A DNA stretch of 64,000 nt from Oegoconia quadripuncta (Eukaryota > Arthropoda > Insecta > Lepidoptera > Autostichidae): assembly GCA_949316235.1 (NCBI GenBank), contig OX438748.1, positions 26,166,575 through 26,230,574 on the forward strand. The letters are read 5' to 3'. The notes beneath the pieces were generated by a model. It made no database searches and had not been told where the DNA came from. It saw only the letters and a list, made by a program, of their open reading frames with translations. This document shows, piece by piece, positions 1 to 8,468 of this stretch (positions are counted from its first letter, which is position 1; the number at the start of each line of letters is the position of its first letter). Both the position numbers and the translations under genes were made by a program.

Positions 1-115
1 GTCCCATGGTTGTGGGTTGTCTGGATAAGACCGCCTAATTGTCTTCAATAGTTATCATCAAAAATTATTGTAAATTATTTTGCGCAATAAAGAGTATTTC
101 TATTGTATTGTATTG
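1..115 (+). repeat. LINE 3' tail (AATAAAG, TATTG repeats)
   Basis: This is a short 3' UTR fragment of a non-LTR retrotransposon. It has the phrase for a diagnostic 'ggataagaccgcctaattgt' block, then AATAAAG and a terminal run of TATTG/TGTATTG units. The same block and tail recur at 19030-19165 and 63564-63706 on the plus strand and at 55090-55215 on the minus strand. The 5' side is cut by the window edge. Confidence 0.6.
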
Positions 116-684
116 TTGATATTCCAGATTTTGGTCAGTTGAACTTTTGATGAAATGACCGTGTGACAATTTCAAACCTACCTACATTTTCGATATTTTA
201 ACTAAGAGCCAGTTTTACGTAGACATTATAAATTCCGGTGTAATAAACGTTGGCATTTTGAACTTGGATTTAATAACTGTCGACATTTTTAAATTATTCA
301 GTATTTTTATCACTCGACATTTCAATGTTTGACATTTTAAACTTAGATGTAATGATTGTCGATACTTTTATACTATCGATGTTTTAATTTTCGATATTTT
401 GAACATAAATTTTTTAATAGTAGGTATTTTAATTTTCGACATTCAAAATATGTACCCAAAAATTGGGTTCATCCTTTTAGGAGCTACGATGCCACAGACA
501 GACACATACACACATAACGGTCAAACTTATAACAACCCTTTTTTTGCGTTGAGGGTTAAAAAAGATCCAATCAAAAATCATTGGACAAAATTTTTACTCG
601 GAATATTTGATTGGCCATGCGCTAAGAATTGATAAATTGTTAATTTAGAAATACTTATAGGTAACTTTGAAATGTTATCCATTT
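116..684. repeat. Degenerate AT-rich tandem motif and LINE-like tail
   Basis: From about 180 to 450 a loose motif (CGACATTTTAAACTT and variants) recurs several times at irregular 60-80 bp spacing, which looks like an old decayed tandem array. From about 455 to 565 the sequence (GACAGACACATACACA followed by a GTTAAAAA stretch) looks like a retroelement 3' fragment. No coding signal is convincing here. Confidence 0.35.
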
Positions 685-1330
685 GCGTCCTGGAAAGAGG
701 GTAATGTTTTTCGAGTATATGTATTTGTGTAGTAAGTACGTAAAACTGTTTTAACTTACCGTCAGCGTCCGATCGGCGTCAGTGTTTTCACCTTAGGCTC
801 CACTGAAAACCAGCGTTGTAGTCTGACTTCTAGACTGCAACTTATGCTGCGAAGGAGACCTTCTTTGATACCACTTTGCGACACCGAAAATTATTTTTTA
901 AGGACTTTAGTCTATAAGTGAAACTGCTTAGCTATTTTTATTGTATACTGTAAACTACATTATGAGATAGGAGTACCTACTCTAATACATGAAACTGTTT
1001 TGTGTACTACTTTTATCTCACTCGGTCCCAAATTCACTGTGTATATTTTCACACTTCATATAAAAATAATAATATGTGTGTCGCAAAATGGGTCAAATAA
1101 ACGATTCTTATTCTTATTCTTATATGTAGATTTCTCTGTTATTTCCTGTAGCCTAAACAGCTTGATCGATAAATGCGAGGTGTCATTCATTTCGTCTTGA
1201 CCCCCAGGTTATATGATACATTTTATGGTAAAAAGCCCATTTGGCGCGCATAAAATACAAAATATGCTTTAGGGTTAACCATCTTCATTGGATAATTTTC
1301 GCTTCATTACAGCCAATGAATATGAAAAAA
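685..1330 (+). repeat. Dispersed repeat family B, two pieces
   Basis: Pieces at 685-745 (GGTAATGTTTTTCGAGT) and 1075-1300 (CCTGTAGCCTAAACAGCTTGA, then ATACATTTTATGGTAAAAA) match a family also seen at 9055-9145, 22190-22450, 29015-29130, 43408-43560, 50405-50640 and 54946-55080. Between them, 755-890 resembles a retroelement 3' UTR (CTCCACTGAAAACCAGCG). The class of family B is not clear to me. Confidence 0.5.
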
Positions 1331-1367
1331 AAAATGTGCTGGACATCGATTTTAATAATACCACTAT

Positions 1368-1531
1368 GGAATAAATAAAGAAATTTCGGACACTTCCACC
1401 AATCATCCAGTCTCAAACTAAGCAAAGATACTACTAAATAACGGATAACATATATAAATATTTATTTATATAAACATCCATGACTCGGGAATATATTCGT
1501 ATTCATCACACAAACATTCTCACTCTCTAAT
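1368..1531 (-). repeat. SINE-2, 3' part, minus strand
   Basis: This is the body of a tRNA-headed SINE: TTTCGGACACTTCCACCAAT, then CCAAACTAAGCAAAG, then ATCCATGACTCGGGAA. The tRNA head is missing and the copy is cut at about 1531 by the LINE fragment that follows. Fuller copies are at 36550-36773 and 55351-55596. Confidence 0.75.
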
Positions 1532-2106
1532 ATCTTGCATAATCCTTCTTCCCCTTCTTATTTGCGTGAGCGCTTTTCTTTTTCGCGGCCACAGGATGAG
1601 CCCTGCCGTTCTAATGTCAGGACTCTGCTGTGTATCCCTTCTCACCGCTCAGACTTCTACTCACATTCTTTCACTGTGCATGCTGCCAGGCTGTGGAATT
1701 CTCTTCCTCACACTATCCGTGCCAGTCCATCGATCGCTGTCTTTAGGAAAAGAGTTAAGGAACATTACCTTTCCATTTCATAGTGTTATTCCGTGTATTA
1801 TATATATGTTATACTTTATATTCGTATGTATTGAAATATGTACTTATTTATGTATTTATGTACTTATTAGTATGTAGTTACATTTATATTCAGTTAGGTT
1901 TTTTTATCTATCATATTTATCCATTTTTTTTTAGATTGTGCACGTCCTATCTGCCTCTTCCAGTCATATCTCTCTTTCGTAGGTCTGCTGGAAGAAATTT
2001 CATTGTAGAAATAAGCAGAACCTGTTGTGTCGTCTCTATTATGTTGTATCTGTATGTTTTTTTTCTTGTGTGCAATAAATGATAAATAAATAAATAAAAA
2101 AAAAAA
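1532..2106 (+). pseudogene. LINE reverse transcriptase C-terminus plus 3' UTR and poly(A)
   Basis: The frame at 1535-1783 reads as the extreme C-terminal tail of a non-LTR retrotransposon polyprotein. It has the pattern HSFTVHAARLWNSLPHTIR followed by a short amphipathic end (FRKRVKEHYLS), which is common at the end of Jockey/CR1-type ORF2. A 300-bp AT-rich 3' UTR follows and ends in AATAAATGATAAATAAATAA plus an A-run at 2079-2106. Only the last 80 or so codons survive, so this is a 5'-truncated dead copy. It interrupts the SINE-2 copy before it. Confidence 0.7.
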
Positions 2107-2430
2107 ACATTACCTCTCGCGAGACGGTTATGTGGGATTCCCCTCCCTGTCGGGAGGGATACCCACTAAAACACCGCGGCGACCTTCTTCGGCAGTAGGG
2201 AGGACCTGGGAACGCATATACGGCTCCAGGCAATCACAAGAGGAGGCCCATTCCCGGAGGGCGTCTAGCGCACCCGCCGTAGAGGGCGCTGTCGTGCCTC
2301 ATACCGCGGTCAGCGAGCGGTATGAAGCGCGGCAGGGCCCGATTCGACGACACCCCCCCGGTCGCTCCGGGGGGTGTCATCCTCTCCCGGGCCGCGTCCG
2401 ACGACTACGTCGCCCCGAGATGTAGCCGCC
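2107..2430 (-). pseudogene. R1-clade LINE 3' end, minus strand
   Basis: This GC-rich block stands out from the AT-rich surroundings. Read on the minus strand, 2180-2107 has the 3' UTR phrase GTTTTAGTGGGTA followed by GAATCCCACATAACC. The same motif pair occurs at 5706-5755, downstream of a recognisable R1-type ORF2 end. The upstream part (2425-2185) would be the degraded end of ORF2. A 30-bp scrap of the same 3' end is at 30340-30372. Confidence 0.6.
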
Positions 2431-2637
2431 ATATTACACAAGAATGTCATATTTGTTACGAAATTCGTGCACGTATAAGTGTAAAAAATGGTTCCGTAAT
2501 GATTAAGTACGTCACAATATTTTTTATTATAAGATAATAGAGTATGAAGTAAGTTCAAGGCCACAAGTAGTGTGTATAGTATAGTAGTTTATATACATAT
2601 TTAAAAGGTAGGTACATCAATTTGTATATAATAAAAT

Positions 2638-2907
2638 AAATAAATAAATATCGTTGGACATACACACAACGCCATCTAGTTCCACATTAAGCAACTTAGG
2701 CTTGTGTTGTGGATACCAGATTGTTGATATACTACACAAATACATTTTTTTTGGATATAAATACATAATATAAATGAAAAACATCCATAACTCGGGAACA
2801 CATCTCTGTATTCATCATGCAAACATATGCCCCTACCGGATTTGAACCCGCAACCTTTTGGTATAACAGTCAGAGTTTCTAACCACTACACCAAACAGGT
2901 CGTCTCA
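2638..2907 (-). repeat. SINE-1, nearly full length, minus strand
   Basis: This is a tRNA-derived SINE. On the minus strand it starts with an A-box-like GGTGTAGTGGTTAG and a B-box-like GGTTCAAATCC. A fixed body follows (CATAACTCGGGAACACAT, then CCAGATTGTTGATATACT) and ends with GATGGCGTTGTGTGTATG and a TTTATT-rich tail. It is one of at least eleven copies in the window. The tRNA part is too degenerate, and too clearly fused to the SINE body, to be a working tRNA gene. Confidence 0.85.
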
Positions 2908-2914
2908 TATAAAA

Positions 2915-3086
2915 AAAAATATTATTTGGATGTTTGTTTGTTTGTTTGTAGCTCGGTTTATTGTTGAATGGTCTTGGATGAAATTTGGTATACAGGTAGA
3001 ACATATCCTGGATTAAGACATATGATATGTTTTATCCCGAATTTCCGCGTTAAAGTTATTCCACGAGCTGTAGACGGAAAGCTAGA
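2915..3086 (+). mobile_element. Lep1/Helitron-like element, short form
   Basis: The copy has GGATGTTTGTTTGTTTGTTT, a central TTGGATGAAATTTGGTATAC, and an end with CGTTAAAGTTATTCCACG then GGAAAGCTAG. This is the layout of the short Lep1-like subfamily seen at 36198-36370 and 39541-39823, where the end reads GCGGGCGGACTGCTAGT. Helitron-like elements end in CTAG/CTAGT and make no target duplication. Confidence 0.55.
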
Positions 3087-3123
3087 ATTCAATAAGTCTT
3101 AAACTACTGTGGGTATTATTTTT

Positions 3124-3425
3124 TTTTTGAGGGATCCCAACTAATATTATAAATTCGAAAGTTGTTTGTGTGTATGTATGTAAGTTTGTTACCTCTGCAC
3201 GCCTAAACGGCTGGATCGATTTGGTTGAAATTTGGTTGGTAGACAGATTTGGGCCTGGATTAATATATAGGCTACTTTTTATCCCGGAAAGAGACTGGTT
3301 CCTGTAGGATAGGTATTATTTAGTGGGATTGTTTTGTAGACGCATTTGGTAGTAGAAGTTTTTTGATGATGATGACGGGGATGATTATGGTGATGACGGT
3401 GGTTATTGGTGCATTTGGTTGATAG
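3124..3425 (+). mobile_element. Lep1/Helitron-like element, 5' part
   Basis: It begins CCAACTAATATTATAAATTC and continues with TTGTTACCTCTGCACGCC, CCTAAACGGCTGGATCG and GGCTACTTTTTATCCCGG. This is the standard 5' half of the lepidopteran element. It grades into a GATGATGA-rich stretch (3363-3410) shared with 20725-20760. The usual CTAGT end is not present. Confidence 0.6.
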
Positions 3426-3433
3426 CCACTGAA

Positions 3434-3490
3434 TGTGTGTGTGTGTGTGTGAGAGAGAGAGTGTGTGAGTGTGTGTGTGTGTGTGTGTGT
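3434..3490. repeat. (TG)n/(GA)n microsatellite
   Basis: This is a compound dinucleotide array: TG repeats, a short GA run, then TG repeats again. It is a simple repeat with no sign of function. Confidence 0.9.
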
Positions 3491-3705
3491 GGGATTTAAT
3501 TACTTATGTGCATTTATCCGACTGCTCTTAAACGGTGAAGGAAAACATCGTGTGGTAACCTGCATGCCTCAGAAATAAAAAATCAAAGGCATGTGAAGCC
3601 CCACCCGCATTGGGCAGCGTGGTGGACTACGGCTCATACTCCCTCATATACGAGGTAAGGCCTATATCCCTGCAGTGGGATGTTTACGGGCTGATGATGA
3701 TGAAA
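3491..3705 (+). repeat. SINE-4, 3' part
   Basis: The copy carries TTACTTATGTGCATTTATCC, GCATGTGAAGCCCCACCC and the ending CCTGCAGTGGGATGTTTACG followed by GATGATGATGA. The full copy at 52365-52705 shows that the family has a tRNA-like head. Partial copies are also at 9355-9462 (plus) and 39838-39950 (minus). Confidence 0.7.
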
Positions 3706-3896
3706 TACAATACATAGTAGTTTACAACCGGTAAATTTAGTGATTATAAATTGTATTTCTAAAACATTATGTTACCAACTGATGCCCATATTATGCATTA
3801 CAAATATATGTGTTATCAGCTGCTAATCCCTTAATGGATCGTAAACTTACAGTTATAGAACAAAATCTAAGAAAACCTGTGTGTGAGGGAGATATA

Positions 3897-4868
3897 CAGG
3901 GTAAAATTTAATTCGTGTAATTGAATTTGTGAATTGTTGACTCCACTCCTTATTACGAACAACTTTCTACTAGGAACAATAGTCGAGTTCGATTTACCAT
4001 ACAAAGTAAATCATTCTGAAACCACCTTTAGCCGAAATCGTCCCGCTGGTACCGATCGGTACCACCTAATAGCGCATACTGACTAGCCCCGCTGGTACCG
4101 ATCGGTACCAGTCGACCCGACCCAACTTTGAATTTTCAACTCGTGCCGCTCTCAGGTACTCTGTAATCAACAGGTTATTATTTGTTTAGTAATATAATAC
4201 CTGACCTGATTTGTTTATAGTTATACGGCTCTGTTATTCAAAAGGCCAAAACAGTTTACAGAAAGAGATTAGACGCAATAGAACGTGAACCAGATGTGTT
4301 TATCTGAGACCGAGTAATTTGATCCCTTTGAGTGCGCACGGGAGGGGGTCTGAGGATGTGGTGACGTAATCCGCCAAGGACTTTACATGTTAGTATGGAA
4401 GTCCAAGAATTTTCGTTTGAATTCGGCTATGGTCCCTGATGGACAGTTGTTCGTAATGAGAAGTGGAGTCACCAGCCGAAAATTTTGAAAATGAAGGTGG
4501 TTTCAGAATGATTTACTTTGTATGGTTGATCAAAAAATTTCGATAAAATTCGACTATTATATTCTTTATTGCAACAAACAATTACAATAACAGGGTACAA
4601 ACAATAGGTCACGTTTACTCTTTAAGAGATCTCTTCCAGGCAACCTGAGTATTGAAATAGGAAACTGAGTAAATTTGAGGTTTGGCAGCAAATTGTGTGC
4701 TAATGAAAAAATCCTACTACTTATCTCTTTAAGAGATCTTTTCCAGCAACCTGAGCATTGAAGTAGGAAACGGAGTAAATTTTTCAGTTCCTTGGGGAAA
4801 GTTGTTCGTGATCAAGAGTGGCGCCATCCACCAGTTAACGGGAATTACACGAATTCAAATTCACCCTG
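3897..4868. mobile_element. Family C long-TIR DNA transposon (MITE), TA target site
   Basis: The outer ends are inverted repeats: CAGGGTAAAATTTAATTCGT on the left and its counterpart ending AATTCACCCTG on the right, both flanked by TA. Homology continues inwards about 90 bp on each side (GACTCCACTCCT, AACTTTCTACTAGGAAC). The inside holds a pair of GGTACCGATCGGTACC palindromes (4048-4111), a partial second end (4415-4570) and a minus-strand LINE tail fragment (about 4556-4640). There is no transposase. Other family members are at 25962-26537 and, as fragments, 20826-21082 and 30605-30650. Confidence 0.6.
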
Positions 4869-5082
4869 TATATTTATGTAAATAAAAATTTTTTAAGTCA
4901 CTGAATGTCAATTCCTAATTAATCTTTACATAACTATGAATTTTCAATTTAGATAATAGACGAAAGACAGTGGTATCGTCCAAATACACCAAACAACTGT
5001 GTTAATTAATAAATATCTATGCACATACACACAGCGCCATCTAGTTCCACACTAAGCAACAATGCTTGTATTGTAGATTTCT

Positions 5083-5834
5083 CTCGGGGCACGGCTGCTT
5101 CGGGACATACCTGCACCGGATCGCAGGACGGGAAGCGACCAACGAGTGCCACCACTGTGGCTGCCACGGGGACACAGCGCAGCATACCCTTGACGAATGC
5201 CCAGCTTGGGCAGGGGAGCGCTGCGACCTCGTCGCAGCGGTAGGGGACGATCTCTCCTTGCCGGCCGTAGTCAAGGCTATGGTCGGCGACGAGAGGTCGT
5301 GGATAGCGGTCCTCTCCTTCTGCGAGAGCGTGATCTCGTAGAAGGAGGCGGCGGAGAGAGATAGGGAGGCCGATTCCTCCTCTCAGCCCATCCGCCGCAG
5401 GAGAACTGGGACCCGGAGAAGGGTATGCCCACCTTCTCCCCCCTAACTAGCGAGGCTGGGTGGTGACTCGGGGGAGTCACCACGACTCGACGACACCACG
5501 GCAAGCCTCGCGAAAAGGCGCGCGTGGTATTCCCACGCGCCATCTTGAGGTGGCTGGACCAGGAGATTCCTCCCTGCTCCAGCCTATAGGAGGGCCCGCC
5601 GCCGCCGTTGCCCTGGCGGCGGGCGCCGCGATTGCGTGGCTGCGGACGATTACCAAGGGGTACCACTGGCCACGCCGTTTCGGTGCTGGCGGAGGAACAC
5701 CTGGGGGTTTTAGTGGGTAGGACCGCTCAAGTCTGAAGCGGTGAGTCCCACATATCCTGACGGGGTCAGCGGCGGGTCGAACGCGTAAATGCGTTTTCCC
5801 CCGGTCAAAATAAAAAAGAAAAAAAAACAAAAAG
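5083..5834 (+). pseudogene. R1-clade LINE ORF2 C-terminus and 3' UTR
   Basis: The frame at 5066-5341 reads as the C-terminal zinc-knuckle region of an R1-type LINE. It has a GHGCFGTYLHR segment, then C-x2-C ... H-x4-C (CHHCG, DTAQHTLDEC), then LSLPAVVKAMVGDERSW. The natural ORF seems to go on in the same frame past a TAG at 5339-5341 through KEAAERDRE and an Arg-rich tail (RRRRTGTRRR) to a TAA near 5446, so the TAG is probably a premature stop. The 3' UTR has the GTTTTAGTGGGTA / GAGTCCCACAT motif pair and ends in an A-rich tail. Heavy 5' truncation makes it inactive. Confidence 0.8.
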
Positions 5835-6042
5835 GTTTGTATTATAGATGGGATGCGATGTCAGGCAACCTCCTCGAGTGGCTGACGGTTACTGGTCCCT
5901 TTAGACACGTCTGGAGGGAAAGGTAGCCGTCGGGCGGGTGCACCCTGGGCATCGGCCAACAACTTCCCACTTTAAGGGTTCTTGTTGGCCGATGGCGAAT
6001 AGCCTGCCATGGGGGGTTTCTCCGCATGTCCTCTGCTTTTTG
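5835..6042. other. Unassigned GC-richer stretch with a hairpin
   Basis: A stem forms between CATCGGCCAACAA (about 5950) and TTGTTGGCCGATG (about 5982). The segment lies between the LINE tail and the SINE head and does not match SINE-1. It may be a third inserted retroelement fragment. Confidence 0.35.
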
Positions 6043-6102
6043 CAACCCGCGATTTTTGGTATAGCAGCAGAGTTTCTAACCACTATACCAAAAAGGGCGC
6101 CA

Positions 6103-6563
6103 TTATAATATTTTACTGATGTATGTTCTGTATGTATTATGTAAATTGTAACAAATAATTTTAAAACATGACGGTGCTGGGCGTGGTTGCGTTGTCTGGC
6201 TCAAGGAGTCCACGGAAGACTAGCGTAGTTGTATCTAACTGGTACCTCGGTATATGCATATGATATTTTGCTGGTATTTAAGATTATTGTTTGTATATGT
6301 GACACTGAATAAATACTTTTTCTTTTTTCTTTCTTCTCTACGCATTTCGTTTTTCGGCGTGGGTATTACCTCTAGTCAGTGGATCATTCACAGCCTTCGT
6401 GATAGACAAAATATGTGAACGGTCATTGTTTATATACAGTGAAGGAAAACAACAGTCTGTTCAATTTAGAAGCTATTTAAGTAAACTCAAAATTGTAATG
6501 TCATCATGATACATAAACTGATTAGCTGTTACACGCAATGAGCTACGAGTTTGAAATTATTAT
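6103..6563. other. Intergenic, possible retroelement 3' UTR
   Basis: Bases 6170-6330 (GTGCTGGGCGTGGTTGCG ... GAATAAATACTTTTTCTTTT) look like a LINE 3' UTR with an A-addition signal. The rest shows nothing I recognise. Confidence 0.3.
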
Positions 6564-7159
6564 ACCGGATGATTTTTTTTTACCGCAAGGAAAAAAATAG
6601 GGCATATTAGGTAAGTGAAATAGAAGGTATTGGCATAGGTAGTTTAATTTTCTTTTTTTTTAAATGCCCCCTGCGGCCCTAGATTGATATGCAACTGGCG
6701 GGATTCGTAGGGTTTCAATCACGCTAAATTTATTTGGAACGCATATTTTCTCCATATTTTCTTTATTTATTTAATTGGTTTGGAGTTTGGTATAGTGGTT
6801 AGCAACTTTGACCACTATACCAAAAGGTTGCGGGTTCGAATCCCGCTAGGAGCATATGTTTATGTGATGTATACGGACATGTGGATCCGAGTTATGGATG
6901 TTTTCATTTATAATAAGTATTTATTTACAAAAAAATATATATTTATTTAGTATATCAAACATTTATCATTCATTTATTTATTAATTTAATGATGAAAAAT
7001 GTGGAATAGGCTACAAACACAACCTTCAAATGACACAATTAATGCTTTATTCGATGATGATTTGAAAAAAAAAATTAAACTACCTATGCCATTAGTCTTC
7101 TATTTCACTTGCCTAATATGCCCTATTTTTTTTCTTGCGGTAAAAAAGCTCCTCCAGGA
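6564..7159. mobile_element. Inverted-repeat element (about 85-95 bp arms) with SINE-1 inserted
   Basis: The arm 6564-6662 (TTTACCGCAAGGAAAAAAAT, AGGGCATATTAGGTAAGTGA, CATAGGTAGTTTAATTTT) is repeated inverted at 7065-7159 with a few mismatches. The arms enclose about 400 bp, in which 6779-6962 is a plus-strand SINE-1. The arrangement fits a non-autonomous DNA transposon. It ends about 475 bp before the UGT start codon. Confidence 0.6.
6779..6962 (+). repeat. SINE-1, 5' part, plus strand
   Basis: The head has GGTATAGTGGTTAGCAAC and GGTTGCGGGTTCGAATCCCG, then the SINE body GAGTTATGGATGTTTTCATT. The copy stops within the body and lacks the GATGGCGCTGTGTG end. It lies inside the inverted-repeat element 6564-7159 and is therefore younger than it. 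Confidence 0.8.
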
Positions 7160-7575
7160 TGTATTTAAATATAGAATGTATTTTAAATTTTGGCTAAAAA
7201 TTACTGGGCGTTATGTGTACAAAAGCGTTTTTGTGTCTAGTTTTTGTCCGGATATATCTCAGTAATGCGTGTCCGACTTGAGTGCGGTTTTTTTAAATTT
7301 AATTTTAAACTTGGAAATTATTAACTTTGTTCAACATCCAAATAATTGTCTTTTTCGACAACCACAGGGGAGACCTATTGGTTGAAATATATATTTTTCT
7401 AAAATTATAGACTTAAACGTGAGACTTATCAGTTTAGTGTCTATTACAATTATAAACCAATTTACTTAGTTCATTATCATTACTACCAACATAAGGAAAA
7501 GAGTAGGTAAACAAAAACTGATAATGAATGAACCTCTCATCATATACAATGACTGACAGACAAGTCTAGCGGCAA

Positions 7576-7610
7576 TATAAAAGATTGACGCAATCGCTTT
7601 AAATTTAGTT
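7576..7610 (+). promoter_or_regulatory. UGT core promoter: TATA box and initiator
   Basis: TATAAAAG is at 7576-7583 and an initiator-like TTTAGTT is centred on A7607, 31 bp from the first T of the TATA box. This is the normal spacing for an RNA polymerase II promoter. The 5' leader would be only 28 nt. The start codon at 7635 has A at -3 (AAAG-ATG). The assignment rests on motif and position only. Confidence 0.6.
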
Positions 7611-7634
7611 GCTACTCAACGTCAATTAGGAAAG

Positions 7635-8468
7635 ATGTCGAAATATGTGTACATAATTATATTTGCTCTTAGTATCAACACAATTTTTAATGTAAATGAT
7701 GCGGCTCGAATATTAGCTGTGTTCCCAACACCGTCTATAAGTCACCAAGTGGTGTTTCGTCCTTTAACTCAAGAGTTAGCTAAACGTGGACATGAAGTTA
7801 TTGTGGTCACAGCAGACCCTGCTTTTCAAAAAGGCGAAGGACCGACAAATCTAACAGAGATCGATGTACATGATTTGTCTTATGAAATATGGCGCAAACA
7901 CTTTCTAGCAAAAGCAACTGGGAATAAAGAAGACTTAGTAATGCAAATCGAAGCAATATTTGATTTAATGAATGCAGTGATTGAGAAGCAATTGCAAAGT
8001 GAAGATATCCAACGAATTATTAACGACAAAACCAAGTTTGATTTGTTGCTTCTTGAGGCTTGTATGAGACCAACGTTGGGATTATCTCACTTAATTAAAG
8101 CTCCAGTCATTCAAGTTAGTTCGTTTGGTGCTTACGGGAACTACGAAATTATCGGAGCTCCTACTCATCCCATACTTTATCCTAGTATGATAAGACAAAG
8201 ATTATACAACTTAACACTATGGGAAAAACTAAACGAGTTATACAATCACTATGCAATAGAAAGGCTGTTCTATTATCATGAAGAAACTGAAAACGAAATA
8301 TGGCGCCGAAATTTTGGAAATGAATTTCCTAGTTTGAGTGAGTTAGCGGACAATGTTCACATGCTGTTCCTAAATGTGCATCCGATATTTGAGGGAAATC
8401 GACCGGTGCCACCAAGTGTTATTCACATGTGGGGATTGCATCAGAAACCTGAGAAGGAATTGCCCCAG
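7635..8468 (+). CDS. UGT: UGT exon 1 (residues 1-278)
   Basis: This exon encodes the signal peptide and the whole acceptor-binding domain. The reading frame stays open past the splice site, but homology stops at ELPQ and a good donor follows (CAG|GTAAGT at 8469). The intron is phase 0. Lepidopteran UGTs commonly have a long first coding exon ending at this place. Confidence 0.93.

Larger units (their letters stand above)
5005..6102 (-). repeat. SINE-1 minus-strand copy, split by later insertions
   Basis: The SINE 3' part is at 5005-5077 (ACACAGCGCCATCTAGTTCC) and its tRNA head is at 6043-6102 (TTTCTAACCACTATACCAAA). The middle of the SINE is replaced by an R1-clade LINE end (5083-5834) and a further unassigned stretch (5835-6042). 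A near-copy of GCTTGTATTGTAGAT (5063-5077) stands just after the LINE tail at 5834-5848, so the LINE insertion probably made a target duplication of about 15 bp. Confidence 0.65.

Noticed and set aside
5460..5830. Overlapping GC-rich frames on both strands
   Set aside because: They fall in the R1-clade LINE 3' UTR; GC-rich DNA yields few stops.
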